A stretch of DNA of 64,000 bases from Arthrobacter caoxuetaonis. GTDB taxonomy: Bacteria > Actinomycetota > Actinomycetes > Actinomycetales > Micrococcaceae. Every line of letters begins with the position of its first letter. The stretch's first letter is position 1. Positions 9,614 through 20,559 of this stretch are shown here, in pieces. A model generated the notes under the pieces. The model made no database searches, was not told the origin of the DNA, and saw only the letters and a program-made list of their open reading frames with translations. A program made the position numbers and the translations under genes. The DNA lies in NCBI RefSeq assembly GCF_023921125.1, contig NZ_CP099466.1, positions 1,674,001-1,738,000 of the forward strand. The letters are read 5' to 3'.

Positions 9614-12600
9614 ATGACTCACTCAATGTCCCCTCAGCCTGCGCAGGTGGTGTCGCCGTTCCAGCGGTTCGCGGCCTACCCGGAAGACGCTGGCCTTTAC
9701 CGGGCCGAGAACGAAAAAGACGCCTGCGGACTGGCCGTCATTGCCACCCTCCGCGGCGAACCCGGGCACGACATCGTCGATGCGGCGCTGACGGCGCTGC
9801 GCAACCTTGAACACCGCGGAGCCGTGGGCGCCGATGAAGGCACCGGCGACGGCGCCGGCATCCTCACCCAGGTTCCGGACGAGTTCTTCCGTGCCGTAAC
9901 GGATTTCGAACTGCCGGCTGCCGGCAGCTACGCCGTTGGTACGGCGTTCCTCCCCACCGAAGAACGCGAGCAGGAAACCGCCCGCACCGGCGTCGAAGCC
10001 ATTGCCGAGTCCGAGGGCCTCACCGTCCTGGGCTGGCGCGAGGTTCCGATTGCCGCAGACATCGTCGGCGCCATGTCCCGGGCCTGCATGCCGTACTTCG
10101 TCCAGGTCTTCCTGGCGCCCGTGGACGCAGCCTGCACGGACCTCGACGCACGTGCCTTCCGGGTCCGGAAGCGCTCCCAGAACAAGTTCGGCGTCTACTT
10201 CCCGTCCCTGTCCTCCAAGACCATGGTCTACAAGGGCATGGTGACCACCGCCCAGCTGGAACCCTTCTTCCCGGATCTCTCCGATCCGCGGTTCAAGACC
10301 AAGCTCGGCATTGTGCACTCCCGGTTCTCCACGAACACCTTCCCGTCCTGGCCGCTGGCCCAGCCCTTCCGCGCCATTGCCCACAACGGTGAGATCAACA
10401 CGGTCAAGGGCAACCGGAACTGGATGCGTGCCCGGCAGTCCCAGCTCAAGAGCCCGCTGCTCGGGGACACCCCCGAAGAGCTCTTCCCCATCTGCACGCC
10501 CGGCGCCTCAGACTCGGCATCCTTCGACGAAGTCGCCGAACTGCTGATGCTCTCCGGCCGGCCGATCACGCACGCCGTGATGATGATGATCCCGGAAGCC
10601 TGGGAAAACCACGCCACCATGGATCCGGCCCGCCGCGCGTTCTACCAGTACCACTCCATGCTCATGGAACCGTGGGACGGCCCCGCCGCTGTCTCCTTCA
10701 CCGACGGCGACCAGGTCGGAGCGGTCCTGGACCGCAACGGCCTGCGTCCTGCCCGTTACTGGATCACCGAGGACGGCCTGGTGGTCCTGGCGTCCGAGGT
10801 TGGCGTTGTGGACATCGATCCCGCCAAGGTGGTCCGGAAGGGGCGGGTGTCCCCGGGCAAGATGTTCCTGGTTGACACCGCTGAGGGCCGGCTGATTGAA
10901 GACTCCGAGATCAAGGCGGAGATTGCTGCCGCCAATCCGTGGGCCGAATGGGTCCGCGAGAACCAGGTCTCGCTGGAGGAGCTGCCCGAGCGTGAGCATG
11001 TGCTGCACACCAAGGCCTCCATCAACCGCCGGCAGCGTACCTTCGGCTACACCCAGGAAGAGCTGCGTATCCTGCTCGGCCCGATGGCCCGCACGGGTGC
11101 CGAACCGCTGGGTGCCATGGGCTCCGATACGCCCATCGCAGTGCTCTCCAAGCGGCCCCGGCTGCTCTTTGACTACTTTGTGCAGTCCTTCGCCCAGGTG
11201 ACCAATCCGCCGCTGGATGCCATCCGCGAGGAACTGGTCACCTCCATGCAGAACTCGATCGGCCCGAACGGGAACCTGCTGGCGCTCGGGCAGGTCAAGA
11301 CGCACCAGATCGCCCTGAAGTTCCCGGTCATTAACAACGATGAACTGGCGAAGATCGCCAACCTTACCAATGAAGACGGCGAAAAGTTGTCGCTGAAGGT
11401 CCGCGGCCTTTACCGGCCCGACGGCGGCGAGTCCGAACTGCGGGCACGCATCAGCGAAATCTGCGAGAAGGTCTCCGGCGCAGTCAACCGCGGCGTGGAG
11501 TACATCGTGCTCTCCGACCGCGACTCGAGCGCCCAGTGGGCACCGATTCCGTCCCTGCTCCTGCTCTCCGCCGTGCACCACCACCTGCTCAAGAGCGCCA
11601 ACCGCACCAAGATCTCCCTGCTGGTGGAGGCCGGAGATGTCCGCGAGGTCCACCACGTGGCGGTCCTGATCGGTTACGGCGCTTCGGCGGTGAACCCGTA
11701 CCTGGCCATGGAAAGCTGCGAGGAACTGGTCCGCAACGGGGACATCACCGGTGTCACCCGGGAACAGGCCGTGACCAACCTGATCAAGGGCCTGGGCAAG
11801 GGCGTCCTCAAGATCATGTCCAAGATGGGTATCTCCACGGTGGCCTCCTACTGCGGCGCCCAGACGTTCGAAGCGATTGGCCTCGGCCAGGAGCTCGTGG
11901 ACGAATTCTTCCACGGCACCCAGACCCAGCTAGGCGGCGTCGGGCTGGATGTGATTGCTGCGGAGAATGCGGCACGCCACACCAGTGCCTACCCGTCCGA
12001 CGAGATCGAGGAACCGCACCGCAGCCTGGATAACGGCGGCGAATACCAGTGGCGCCGTGAAGGCCCGCCGCACCTGTTCAATCCGGAAACTGTTTTCCGC
12101 CTGCAGCACTCCACGCGCGAACGGCGCTACGACGTGTTCAAGGCCTACACCCGCGGCGTGGATGACCAGGCCAAGGACCTGATGACGCTGCGCGGCCTGC
12201 TGGACTTCAAAACGGGGGAGCGTCCGCCTGTTCCGCTGGAGGAAGTCGAACCGGTTTCCTCGATCGTGAAGCGGTTCTCCACCGGCGCGATGAGCTACGG
12301 CTCCATCTCGCAGGAAGCGCACGAGACCCTGGCGATCGCCATGAACCGGCTGGGCGCCAAGTCCAACACCGGTGAAGGCGGCGAGGACGTGGACCGCCTC
12401 CTGGATCCCGAGCGCCGCTCCGCCATCAAGCAGGTTGCCTCCGGCCGTTTCGGCGTGACCAGCCTGTACCTGACCAATGCCGATGATCTGCAGATCAAGA
12501 TGGCGCAGGGCGCCAAGCCAGGCGAAGGCGGCCAGCTGATGGCGCAGAAGGTCTACCCGTGGGTGGCCAGCACGCGCCACTCCACTCCCGGTGTCGGCCT

Positions 12601-14200
12601 GATCTCCCCGCCACCGCACCACGACATCTACTCGATCGAGGACCTGGCGCAGCTGATCTACGACCTGAAGCGGGCCAACCCGTCCGCCCGGGTCCACGTG
12701 AAGCTTGTCTCCGAAGCCGGAATCGGCACCGTGGCAGCCGGCGTGACCAAGGCGAAGGCCGACGTCGTGCTGGTGTCCGGGCACGACGGCGGCACCGGTG
12801 CCTCGCCGCTGAACTCGCTGAAGCACGCCGGTGCTCCCTGGGAGCTCGGCCTCGCCGAAACCCAGCAGACCCTGATGCTCAACGGCCTGCGCGACCGCGT
12901 GGTGGTGCAGGTGGACGGCCAGCTCAAGACCGGGCGCGACGTCGTTATCGCCGCCCTGCTGGGCGGCGAGGAATTCGGATTCGCGACCGCCCCGCTGGTG
13001 GTCTCGGGATGCATCATGATGCGCGTCTGCCACCTGGACACCTGCCCGGTGGGCGTGGCAACCCAGAATCCCGAGCTGCGCGCCCGCTTCTCCGGCAAGC
13101 CGGAGTTCGTGGTGAACTTCTTCGAGTTCCTGGCTGAGGAAGTGCGTGAACTGCTCGCCGAACTCGGATTCCGTTCCCTTGAGGAAGCAATCGGCCACAC
13201 CGAAATGCTGGACACCAAGGCAGCAGTGGACCATTGGAAGGCCGACGGCCTGGACCTGGAGCCGATCCTGCGCGGCCACGAAGTGGACCCCGGTGCACCG
13301 CTGCGCAACCTGGTGACCCAGAACCACGAACTGGATGCGCACTTCGACAACAAACTGATCGAGATGAGCGCCGACGCACTGCAGAACCGGCAGCCGGTGC
13401 GGATCACGCTGGACGTGGTCAACACCGACCGGTCTGTGGGCACCATGCTCGGCCACACGGTCACCAAGACCTTCGGAACCGACGTGCTGGCAACAGACAC
13501 GATCGACATCACGCTGACCGGCCAGGCCGGCCAGTCGCTGGGAGCGTTCCTTCCGGCCGGCATCACGCTGCGCCTGTTCGGTGACTCCAACGACTATGTC
13601 GGCAAGGGGCTTTCCGGCGGACGGATCATCGTCCGCCCGGACCGTGCCAACGTCTTCCCTGCCGAGCGCAACGTCGTGGCCGGAAACGTGATCGGTTACG
13701 GCGCCACCAGCGGCGAGATGTTCCTTAGCGGCCAGGTCGGCGAACGCTTCCTGGTCCGGAACTCCGGTGCCACCGCCGTCGTCGAGGGAATCGGTGACCA
13801 CGGCTGCGAATACATGACCGGCGGCCAGGCACTGGTCCTGGGCTCCACGGGACGGAACTTCGGTGCCGGCATGTCCGGCGGCACCGCGTTCGTCGTGGAC
13901 CTCGACCGCGCCCGGGTCAACAAGGACGCCATGGAGTCCGGCGAACTGCTGCTTCTGCAGCCCGACGCCGAGGACGTGGACATTGTCCGCGGCCTGCTGC
14001 TCAAGCATGTCGAGGAAACCGGCTCCGCGCTGGCGTCCTCGCTGCTGGAGGACTTTGAAACGACTGTTTCCCGCATAACCAAGGTGCTGCCGCGCGACTA
14101 CGCGGCAGTTCTCGATGCCCGCGCCTCCGCGGCTGAAGCAGGGCTGGACCCTGACGGCGCCGAAGCATGGACCAAGATTCTGGAGGTAACCGGTGGCTGA
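9614..14200 (+). CDS. gltB: Glutamate synthase (NADPH) large subunit
   Basis: GltB transfers the amide of glutamine to 2-oxoglutarate, giving two glutamates. With the ATG at 9614 the protein is 1,528 residues, normal for the bacterial alpha subunit. The N-terminal Ntn amidotransferase domain begins at Cys38 ([12 protein letters not shown]), so a 37-residue propeptide would be removed. The FMN domain includes [13 protein letters not shown], and [13 protein letters not shown] carries the cysteines of the 3Fe-4S cluster. The GXGXG beta-helix domain closes the protein. The frame is open upstream to 9410, but AGGGGGAAGGA sits correctly before the ATG at 9614. It overlaps gltD by eight bases. Confidence 0.97.
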   Translation: MTHSMSPQPAQVVSPFQRFAAYPEDAGLYRAENEKDACGLAVIATLRGEPGHDIVDAALTALRNLEHRGAVGADEGTGDGAGILTQVPDEFFRAVTDFELPAAGSYAVGTAFLPTEEREQETARTGVEAIAESEGLTVLGWREVPIAADIVGAMSRACMPYFVQVFLAPVDAACTDLDARAFRVRKRSQNKFGVYFPSLSSKTMVYKGMVTTAQLEPFFPDLSDPRFKTKLGIVHSRFSTNTFPSWPLAQPFRAIAHNGEINTVKGNRNWMRARQSQLKSPLLGDTPEELFPICTPGASDSASFDEVAELLMLSGRPITHAVMMMIPEAWENHATMDPARRAFYQYHSMLMEPWDGPAAVSFTDGDQVGAVLDRNGLRPARYWITEDGLVVLASEVGVVDIDPAKVVRKGRVSPGKMFLVDTAEGRLIEDSEIKAEIAAANPWAEWVRENQVSLEELPEREHVLHTKASINRRQRTFGYTQEELRILLGPMARTGAEPLGAMGSDTPIAVLSKRPRLLFDYFVQSFAQVTNPPLDAIREELVTSMQNSIGPNGNLLALGQVKTHQIALKFPVINNDELAKIANLTNEDGEKLSLKVRGLYRPDGGESELRARISEICEKVSGAVNRGVEYIVLSDRDSSAQWAPIPSLLLLSAVHHHLLKSANRTKISLLVEAGDVREVHHVAVLIGYGASAVNPYLAMESCEELVRNGDITGVTREQAVTNLIKGLGKGVLKIMSKMGISTVASYCGAQTFEAIGLGQELVDEFFHGTQTQLGGVGLDVIAAENAARHTSAYPSDEIEEPHRSLDNGGEYQWRREGPPHLFNPETVFRLQHSTRERRYDVFKAYTRGVDDQAKDLMTLRGLLDFKTGERPPVPLEEVEPVSSIVKRFSTGAMSYGSISQEAHETLAIAMNRLGAKSNTGEGGEDVDRLLDPERRSAIKQVASGRFGVTSLYLTNADDLQIKMAQGAKPGEGGQLMAQKVYPWVASTRHSTPGVGLISPPPHHDIYSIEDLAQLIYDLKRANPSARVHVKLVSEAGIGTVAAGVTKAKADVVLVSGHDGGTGASPLNSLKHAGAPWELGLAETQQTLMLNGLRDRVVVQVDGQLKTGRDVVIAALLGGEEFGFATAPLVVSGCIMMRVCHLDTCPVGVATQNPELRARFSGKPEFVVNFFEFLAEEVRELLAELGFRSLEEAIGHTEMLDTKAAVDHWKADGLDLEPILRGHEVDPGAPLRNLVTQNHELDAHFDNKLIEMSADALQNRQPVRITLDVVNTDRSVGTMLGHTVTKTFGTDVLATDTIDITLTGQAGQSLGAFLPAGITLRLFGDSNDYVGKGLSGGRIIVRPDRANVFPAERNVVAGNVIGYGATSGEMFLSGQVGERFLVRNSGATAVVEGIGDHGCEYMTGGQALVLGSTGRNFGAGMSGGTAFVVDLDRARVNKDAMESGELLLLQPDAEDVDIVRGLLLKHVEETGSALASSLLEDFETTVSRITKVLPRDYAAVLDARASAAEAGLDPDGAEAWTKILEVTGG

Positions 14201-15650
14201 CCCACGCGGATTTCTGAAAGTGCGCGAGCGCCAAACCCAGCCGCGCCGGCCCGTACCTGTACGCATCATGGACTTCAAGGAAGTCTACGAACGGCAGGAA
14301 AAGGGTGTACTGAAGGAGCAGGCCGGACGCTGCATGGACTGCGGCATCCCGTTCTGCCACCAGGGCTGCCCGCTGGGCAACCTCATTCCGGAATGGAACG
14401 ACCTCACCTGGCGGGACAAAGGCCAGGAAGCGATCGAACGCCTGCACGCGACGAACAACTTCCCCGAGTTCACCGGCCGGCTCTGCCCGGCGCCCTGCGA
14501 GGCATCCTGCGTGCTGGGAATCAACCAGCCCGCCGTGACGATCAAGCAGGTGGAAGTTTCCATCATCGACCAGGCCTTTGACGAGAACTGGGTTGTTCCG
14601 CACGCTCCGGAGCGGCTGACCGACAAGACCATCGCCGTCGTCGGCTCCGGACCTGCGGGCCTGGCTGTGGCCCAGCAGCTCACCCGGGCCGGCCACACCG
14701 TGGCCGTGTACGAACGCGATGACAAGATCGGCGGCCTGCTGCGTTACGGCATCCCCGACTTCAAGATGGAGAAGGACCAGATCGACCGCCGGCTGGACCA
14801 GATGCGCGCCGAAGGCACGCGCTTCCGCACCGGCGTCGAAGTGGGCAAGGATATTTCGTGGGAGCAGCTGCGCCGCCGGTACGACGCCGTAGTGGTTGCC
14901 ACCGGTGCCACAGTTCCGCGCGACCTGCCCATTCCCGGGCGTGAACTCTCCGGCGTGCACTTCGCGATGGACTACCTGGTGCAGTCCAACCGTGCCGTTG
15001 CGGGGGAGAAGGTCAAGAACCAGATCCACGCCGAGGGCAAGCATGTGGTGATCCTGGGCGGCGGAGACACCGGTGCTGACTGCATCGGCACCGCGCACCG
15101 GCACCAGGCAGCGTCGGTCACCACGCTGGCGATTGGCCAGCAGCCGCCGGCGGAGCGGGCGGCGCACCAGCCGTGGCCGATGTACCCGACCCTGTTCGAG
15201 GTTGCCAGTGCCCACGAAGAAGGCGGTGAGCGGACCTATCTTGCCTCGACAGTCGAGTTTGTGGGCGAGAACGGCAAGCTCACGGGCGTAAAGGTCGCGG
15301 AGACCGAGTTCGTGGACGGAAAGCGCCTGCCGAAGGCGGGAACCGAGCGGATCATCCCCGCGGACCTTGTCTTCCTCTCCCTGGGCTTCACCGGACCGGA
15401 ACCGGCAGGGCTGGCCGAACAGGTGAACGCCGAGTTCGACGAGCGGACCAACGTGAAGCGCGACGGGTACTACATGACGAACACGCCCGGCGTCTTCGCC
15501 GCCGGTGACGCGGGCAGGGGACAGTCCCTGATCGTCTGGGCCATTGCCGAAGGGCGGGCCTGTGCGGCCGCCGTCGACAAATGGCTCGAGGGCTCCACCC
15601 GGCTTCCCGCGCCGGTTGCACCGACGGACCGGGCCATCGCCCCGCTGTAA
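14193..15650 (+). CDS. gltD: Glutamate synthase small subunit
   Basis: GltD feeds NADPH electrons through FAD and two 4Fe-4S clusters to GltB. The 485-residue protein has the N-terminal cysteine groups [17 protein letters not shown] and [10 protein letters not shown], an FAD-binding GSGPAGLA (near residue 152), an NADPH-binding GGGDTGAD and the C-terminal [17 protein letters not shown]. The GTG start lies inside gltB, so the subunits are translationally coupled. A strong terminator follows at 15670. Confidence 0.96.
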   Translation: MADPRGFLKVRERQTQPRRPVPVRIMDFKEVYERQEKGVLKEQAGRCMDCGIPFCHQGCPLGNLIPEWNDLTWRDKGQEAIERLHATNNFPEFTGRLCPAPCEASCVLGINQPAVTIKQVEVSIIDQAFDENWVVPHAPERLTDKTIAVVGSGPAGLAVAQQLTRAGHTVAVYERDDKIGGLLRYGIPDFKMEKDQIDRRLDQMRAEGTRFRTGVEVGKDISWEQLRRRYDAVVVATGATVPRDLPIPGRELSGVHFAMDYLVQSNRAVAGEKVKNQIHAEGKHVVILGGGDTGADCIGTAHRHQAASVTTLAIGQQPPAERAAHQPWPMYPTLFEVASAHEEGGERTYLASTVEFVGENGKLTGVKVAETEFVDGKRLPKAGTERIIPADLVFLSLGFTGPEPAGLAEQVNAEFDERTNVKRDGYYMTNTPGVFAAGDAGRGQSLIVWAIAEGRACAAAVDKWLEGSTRLPAPVAPTDRAIAPL

Positions 15651-15669
15651 AAAGACAGAGACGGACGCC

Positions 15670-15699
15670 AAAGGCGCCGGACCCCGGTCCGGCGCCTTT
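15670..15699 (+). terminator. Terminator after gltD
   Basis: A perfect 13-base stem, AAAGGCGCCGGAC paired with GTCCGGCGCCTTT around a four-base loop, lies 20 bases after the gltD stop. Confidence 0.85.
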
Positions 15700-15751
15700 G
15701 CCGCAGCCACGGGGGAGCGCTCCCATGACTGCGTAAAAGGAATCGGACGAC

Positions 15752-15757
15752 TAGGGT
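15752..15757 (+). promoter_or_regulatory. -10-like TAGGGT before pyk (possible leaderless start)
   Basis: TAGGGT ends seven bases before the pyk ATG at 15765. There is no clear Shine-Dalgarno sequence between them. Confidence 0.45.
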
Positions 15758-15764
15758 AGGACAT

Positions 15765-17267
15765 ATGAGACGCGCAAAGATTGTTGCAACCTTCGGACCC
15801 GCCATTGCCAGTTACGAAAACACCGTGGCCGTGCTGCGTGCGGGGGTGGACGTAGCTCGCATGAACATGAGCCACGGCGATCATTCCGTCCACAACACCA
15901 CGTACGAAAACGTCCGCCGGGCCTCCGCTGAGCTCGGGAAGCCGGTGGGTATTTTTGCCGACCTCCAAGGCCCCAAGATCCGGCTCGGCCGGTTTACGGA
16001 CGGTCCGCATTTCCTGAACCGCGGCGATGTCTTCACCATCACCGTTGAGGACGTGCCCGGCACCGCCGAGCTTTGCTCCACTACGTACAAGGGCCTTCCG
16101 GGTGACGTGAACGTTGGTGACATCCTGCTGATTGACGACGGCAAGGTCGCGCTGCGCGCCACGTCGGTGGACGACAAGCAGGTGGTCACCGAGGTGACCG
16201 TTCCCGGACCGGTGTCCAACAACAAGGGCATCAACCTGCCCGGCGTGGCAGTCAACGTGCCCGCCATGAGCGAGAAGGACGAGGCAGACCTCCGCTGGGC
16301 GATCCGCCGCGGCGTGGATATGGTTGCGCTCTCCTTCGTCCGCAATGCAGCCGACGTGGTGCGGGTCCACGAGATCATGGATGAAGAAGGCCGGCGCGTT
16401 CCGGTTATCGCCAAAATCGAGAAGCCGCAGGCCGTCGCGGCGATCGAAGAGATCATCGACGCCTTTGATGCCATCATGGTCGCCCGCGGGGACCTCGGCG
16501 TCGAGCTGCCGCTGGAAGATGTTCCGATGGTCCAGAAGAACGCCATTGAGCTGGCCCGGCGCTGGGCCAAGCCCGTGATCGTGGCGACCCAGGTCCTGGA
16601 ATCCATGATCGAAAGCCCGCGGCCGACCCGCGCCGAGGCTTCCGACTGCGCCAACGCAGTGCTGGACGGCGCGGACGCCGTCATGCTCTCGGGCGAAACC
16701 TCCGTGGGTAAGTACCCGATCGACACGGTCAAGACGATGGCACGGATCATCGAATCCACCGAAGAGCACGGCCTGAACCGTGTCCCCCCGCTGGGCAGCA
16801 AGCCGCGCACCCGGGGCGGTGCAATCACGCGCGCCGCAGTGGAAATCGCCGACCAGCTGGACGCCGCATGCATCTGCACGTTCACCCAGTCCGGCGACTC
16901 GGCGCGCCGGCTTTCCCGCCTGCGGCCGAAGAAGCCGGTGTTTGCCTTCACCCCGGTGGAATCCACCCTGAACTACATGTCGCTGTTCTGGGGAATCCGC
17001 CCGCTGCTGGTCGAATTCGCCGAACACACCGACACGATGACCGCGCAGGTGGACCGCAAGCTGCTGGAGAACGGAATCGTGGAGGAGGACGCCATGGTGG
17101 TTATTGCTGCCGGATCGCCTCCCGGACAGGCCGGCTCCACCAACCTGCTGAAGGTCCACCGCGTTGGTGACGCTGCGGATGCCGGTGAAAGCCGCCGCCG
17201 CGAGAAGGAAAAGGTCGGCCCCTGGCCGGTCAAGGAAGCCAACAAGGGCAAGGCCAAGCCCATCTAG
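15765..17267 (+). CDS. pyk: Pyruvate kinase
   Basis: Pyruvate kinase transfers phosphate from phosphoenolpyruvate to ADP, ending glycolysis. The 500-residue enzyme shows the N-terminal RRAKIVATFGPA, MNMSHGDH, the lid (B) domain after LQGPKIRLG, the active-site KIEKPQA and ARGDLGVELPLEDVPMVQK, and LDGADAVMLSGETSVGKYP. A C-terminal domain is present. It is monocistronic, and shares a bidirectional terminator with the convergent pdtaR gene. Confidence 0.97.
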   Translation: MRRAKIVATFGPAIASYENTVAVLRAGVDVARMNMSHGDHSVHNTTYENVRRASAELGKPVGIFADLQGPKIRLGRFTDGPHFLNRGDVFTITVEDVPGTAELCSTTYKGLPGDVNVGDILLIDDGKVALRATSVDDKQVVTEVTVPGPVSNNKGINLPGVAVNVPAMSEKDEADLRWAIRRGVDMVALSFVRNAADVVRVHEIMDEEGRRVPVIAKIEKPQAVAAIEEIIDAFDAIMVARGDLGVELPLEDVPMVQKNAIELARRWAKPVIVATQVLESMIESPRPTRAEASDCANAVLDGADAVMLSGETSVGKYPIDTVKTMARIIESTEEHGLNRVPPLGSKPRTRGGAITRAAVEIADQLDAACICTFTQSGDSARRLSRLRPKKPVFAFTPVESTLNYMSLFWGIRPLLVEFAEHTDTMTAQVDRKLLENGIVEEDAMVVIAAGSPPGQAGSTNLLKVHRVGDAADAGESRRREKEKVGPWPVKEANKGKAKPI

Positions 17268-17280
17268 GCGCCAGGCCCAC

Positions 17281-17322
17281 GCAAAAGTCCCCGTCCGGAA
17301 TCTTCCGGACGGGGACTTTTGC
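17281..17322. terminator. Bidirectional terminator between pyk and pdtaR
   Basis: AAAAGTCCCCGTCCGGAA pairs with TTCCGGACGGGGACTTTT, giving an 18-base stem flanked by GC. Each strand ends in a T-run, so it can serve both convergent genes. Confidence 0.9.
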
Positions 17323-17337
17323 GTTGCCGCTTTGGCC

Positions 17338-17943
17338 TTAGTTGACCTGGTTGATGATGGTCTCAGCAACCTCGCGCATGCTGAGGCGGCGGTCCATGGA
17401 GGTTTTCTGGATCCAGCGGAAGGCTTCCGGTTCGGTCAGCCCCATCTTGGTGGTGAGCAGGCTCTTGGCCCGTTCCACGAGCTTGCGGGTGGCAAACTGT
17501 TCCTTGAGGTCGGTGACCTCATCCTCCAGCGCCTTGATTTCCTCATGCCGGGAGAGGGCGATCTCGATGGCGGGAATCAGGTCCGCAGGGGTGAAGGGCT
17601 TGACCACGTAGGCCATGGCACCGGCCTCACGCGCCCGCTCCACCAGTTCCTTCTGGCTGAACGCCGTGAGCAGCACAACGGGCGCGATGCGGGCCTTGAC
17701 GATGGCCTCAGCAGCGGTGATGCCGTCCATGACGGGCATCTTCACGTCCATGAGCACCAGGTCCGGCTTGAGCTCGTTGGCCATCTGCACGGCCTTCTCG
17801 CCGTTGTCTGCCTCGCCGACTACGTCATAGCCTTCGCCGGTCAGGATCTCCACGATGTCGAGGCGGATCAGCGTCTCGTCTTCAGCAACGAGGACGCGCC
17901 GCGCGGGGGTGTTGGACGGTACGGGCTCGGATGACTCAGACAC
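17338..17943 (-). CDS. pdtaR: ANTAR-domain response regulator, PdtaR type
   Basis: The 201-residue protein has a receiver domain (residues 16-130) with acidic EDE near residue 21, phosphoacceptor Asp66 in LVLMDVKMP, Thr93 and Lys115, a short coiled linker, and a C-terminal ANTAR domain (about 135-195) that binds RNA hairpins to prevent termination. It corresponds to mycobacterial PdtaR, the partner of the kinase PdtaS, which is not encoded here. The start is GTG at 17943 with AGAGGAG correctly spaced. Confidence 0.92.
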   Translation of the reverse strand: MSESSEPVPSNTPARRVLVAEDETLIRLDIVEILTGEGYDVVGEADNGEKAVQMANELKPDLVLMDVKMPVMDGITAAEAIVKARIAPVVLLTAFSQKELVERAREAGAMAYVVKPFTPADLIPAIEIALSRHEEIKALEDEVTDLKEQFATRKLVERAKSLLTTKMGLTEPEAFRWIQKTSMDRRLSMREVAETIINQVN

Positions 17944-18071
17944 AGATGCTCCTCTAAAGACGACAGCACTACCGGTGGCGCCGGCAGTTCACGAAATCAG
18001 ACTATCTGCATGTAGAGTAGTTTCGCGCCCAACACGGTAGATCAGAACGTTTGATCAACATCACAGGGCCT

Positions 18072-18156
18072 GCCCGAATGGCGGAATTGGCAGACGCGCT
18101 GCACTCAAAATGCAGTATCGAAAGGTGTGTGGGTTCGAGTCCCACTTCGGGCACCA
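18072..18156 (+). tRNA. tRNA-Leu (CAA)
   Basis: An 85-base cloverleaf with acceptor stem GCCCGAA/TTCGGGC, an encoded ACCA end, the GGTTCGAGTCCC T-arm, a long class II variable arm and anticodon stem CTGCA/TGCAG. Anticodon CAA is at 18106-18108 and reads UUG. Its 3' half overlaps, antisense, the end of the MFS transporter gene. Confidence 0.97.
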
Positions 18157-19439
18157 ACGGCAGTCCAGGCAATGACGACGGCGACCAGCAGCACAGCCGC
18201 GTAGCCCAGGCCGGAGTACCCCGCCGCGGCAAGCACCGGCCCGGCCAGCGCCCCGCCGAGCGCCCCCGCGACGTTCATCCCCAGATCCGAAATGCCCTGG
18301 ACCGCCGTGCGGTCGGGAACGGCCACCGACTCTGATACCAGGGCCGACGCCGACACCACCGAGGCAGACCAGCCCAGCCCCAGCAGGACCAGGCTGACGG
18401 TCACCACCGCGGAGGACTCTGACCCGGTTCCAGCGAGGATCAAGGCTGACAGCAGCAGGAGCTGTCCTCCCAAGATGACCTTCCGGCGTCCGGTTCTGTC
18501 CGAGAGCCAGCCAAAGACGGGGGAGAGCGCGTACATTCCGGCGATGTGCAGGCTGATGGTGAAGCCGATGATGCTGATGGCCGCACCATGGCTGGCCAGG
18601 TGGACCGGGGTCATCGACATCAGCGCGACCATCACTGCGTGGCTGAGGGCAATGACCGCGACGGCATACCGTGCCGCCGGGGCATGCCGGAGGACCGAGA
18701 GTCCGCCGCGCCTGGGCCGGGAGGGGCCCGGGTCCGGAACCCCGCCGCCGGTGCCGTCGTCGTCGCCCCCGGCGTCGTCCCCTGACTGCCGCTTTAGGGC
18801 CAGCAGCGGATCCGGGCGAAGCCCGGAGAGGTAGACCGCCGCCGCGGCCAGCTGGGCTGAGAGCGAAAAGACGAAGGCACCCGTCAGCGGAGGCAGTCCC
18901 AGGGCAGCGCCGACGACCTCGCCCGGGCCAAAAAGATTCGGTCCGAGGACTGCGCCGATGGTGGTGGACCACAGCACCACGGACAAGTCTTTGCCCCGGG
19001 TCGCTTCCGTGGCCAGGTCACCAGCGGCGAACCTGGCCTGCAGGCTGACGGCGCTCCCGGCACCGAGCAGCGCCAACCCCGCGAGCAGCAGGGGGAAGAA
19101 GCCGGTGACGGCCGAGCCGACGGCGGTGATGGAACCAGCTGCCGCGATCAGGACTCCGGTGGAGAGCGAGACCCGGCGGCCGGACGTCTGCGCCAGCCGG
19201 GCCAGGGGAACCGCTGCCGCTGCCGCCCCCAGTGTGCTCATGGTGGCCGCCATGCCGGAGAAGGCGGGGGAGCCGGAGAGCTCTGCGGCGAGGAGGGCGC
19301 CCAGCGACAGGGTCGCGCCCATGCCGACCCCGCCCAGGATCTGGCCCGCCACGAGCACGGACAGTACCCGCCGCCGCGTGGGGAGGGCGGGCGCCGCCGT
19401 CGTCTTGTTCCTGCGTGCAGCCACCGTCAAACCGTTCAT
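18105..19439 (-). CDS. MFS transporter; 3' end antisense to tRNA-Leu
   Basis: The 444-residue protein has about twelve transmembrane helices in two halves joined by a hydrophilic loop rich in Asp and Gly (near residues 215-245). A cytoplasmic LAQTSGRRVSLS motif follows helix 2 and SDRTGRRK lies in the second half, as in drug/proton antiporter-type major facilitator proteins. The substrate is unknown. The last 17 or so codons (ending RTHTPFDTAF) are the complement of the tRNA gene, and the stop TGA (18105-18107) overlaps the anticodon. The natural tail may have been lost, with the frame now ending in the tRNA. Confidence 0.82.
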   Translation of the reverse strand: MNGLTVAARRNKTTAAPALPTRRRVLSVLVAGQILGGVGMGATLSLGALLAAELSGSPAFSGMAATMSTLGAAAAAVPLARLAQTSGRRVSLSTGVLIAAAGSITAVGSAVTGFFPLLLAGLALLGAGSAVSLQARFAAGDLATEATRGKDLSVVLWSTTIGAVLGPNLFGPGEVVGAALGLPPLTGAFVFSLSAQLAAAAVYLSGLRPDPLLALKRQSGDDAGGDDDGTGGGVPDPGPSRPRRGGLSVLRHAPAARYAVAVIALSHAVMVALMSMTPVHLASHGAAISIIGFTISLHIAGMYALSPVFGWLSDRTGRRKVILGGQLLLLSALILAGTGSESSAVVTVSLVLLGLGWSASVVSASALVSESVAVPDRTAVQGISDLGMNVAGALGGALAGPVLAAAGYSGLGYAAVLLVAVVIAWTAVGARSGTRTHTPFDTAF

Positions 19440-19490
19440 CTGTGCCGTTGTTGTCTTCGGCAGGATATCCCGGACTTGCCGCCGGATCGG

Positions 19491-20429
19491 TTAGCCCGTG
19501 GAGTCCAGGGACTCGATCAACCGGCGGACCGAACCGCCGAGGTTCCATTCCCCGGCCAGGGACTCGAGTTCGGTTCGCCGGTCTCCGGTCACCGGCGAAA
19601 GCCGGGCACCGGCGTCTTCCGGGGACGGAACGTCAAGGTCCCGGACAATCCGCACCACGCTGGGCGCGGAGGCGAGGTAGTCCGCTGCAGCGGTCAGCTT
19701 CGCGCGCATGGCCGAGGACAGTTCACTGCTTCGGTCTTCCACTGCGGCCAGCAGGGACTCCAGCGTGCCAAACTCAGCAAGCAGGGACGCCGCGGTCTTC
19801 TCGCCGATGCCGGCTACGCCGGGAAGGCCGTCGGAACTGTCGCCGCGCAGCGTCGCGTAGTCGGCGTACTGCTCCGGCAGCACGCGGTATTTGGCGACGA
19901 CGGCGGCGTCGTCCATGTCCTTGAGGTTCTTCATTCCGCCCGCGGTGTAGAGCACCCGCACCTGGCGTGCGTCGTCAATGACCTGGAACAGGTCCCGGTC
20001 GCCGGTGACGGCGTGGACCGGCATCGTGGCCTGCGCGGCGTAGCTGCCGATCACGTCATCAGCCTCGTAGCCGGGAACGCCCACCACGGGTATACCCGCC
20101 AGGGCGAGCATCCTGCGGATCAGCGGGATCTGGGCCTCGAGCGCGTCCGGAACCACCTCGACGTCGGATCCGCCGTCAACCACGCGCGCCACCCGGTGCT
20201 CCTTGTAAGAGGGGAGCAGGTCCACCCGCCACTGCGGCCGCCAGTCATCATCCCAGCACGCCACCAGGTGTGTGGGGGAAAATTCAGCGGTGAGCCTGGC
20301 GATCATGTCCGCCAGTCCGCGCACGGCGTTGACCGGCGTTCCGTCTCCGCGGCGGATCGAATCGGGCACTCCGTAGAACGCGCGGAAGTACAGCGAGGCG
20401 GTGTCCAGAAGCATCAGGCGATCAGGCAT
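19491..20429 (-). CDS. Single-domain 5'-3' exonuclease (PolA N-terminal / FEN family)
   Basis: The 312-residue protein is like the 5' nuclease domain of DNA polymerase I without the polymerase part. It has LMLLDTASLYFRAF with the first metal Asp, CWDDDWRPQWR, PSYKEHR, YEADDVIGSYA and VTGDRDLFQVI (acidic metal ligands), and the H3TH segment GDSSDGLPGVAGIGEKTA that grips duplex DNA. Such proteins process flap or nicked DNA in replication and repair. The frame extends to 20717, but homology begins at MPDRLMLLD, so I chose the ATG at 20429. Confidence 0.9.
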   Translation of the reverse strand: MPDRLMLLDTASLYFRAFYGVPDSIRRGDGTPVNAVRGLADMIARLTAEFSPTHLVACWDDDWRPQWRVDLLPSYKEHRVARVVDGGSDVEVVPDALEAQIPLIRRMLALAGIPVVGVPGYEADDVIGSYAAQATMPVHAVTGDRDLFQVIDDARQVRVLYTAGGMKNLKDMDDAAVVAKYRVLPEQYADYATLRGDSSDGLPGVAGIGEKTAASLLAEFGTLESLLAAVEDRSSELSSAMRAKLTAAADYLASAPSVVRIVRDLDVPSPEDAGARLSPVTGDRRTELESLAGEWNLGGSVRRLIESLDSTG

Positions 20430-20559
20430 AGCCCGATCCTGCCACGGAAGCGCGCCGTCGTGGGCGCTTCCCGGGTGCCTTGTGCGAATGGATACCGTTC
20501 CCGCCAAGGCGCCGCTAGTGTGGGACCGTCTCGCCCGGTTCCCAGGAAAGCAGGCCTGC

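Noticed and set aside
11930..14278. A 782-codon minus-strand open frame across gltB
   Set aside because: Shadow of gltB; composition rich in His, Gly and Val from antisense reading, and no ribosome site.
14001..17369. A 1,122-codon open frame on the minus strand across gltD and pyk
   Set aside because: It is complementary to well-identified conserved genes, shows no domain, and long antisense frames are expected at this GC content.
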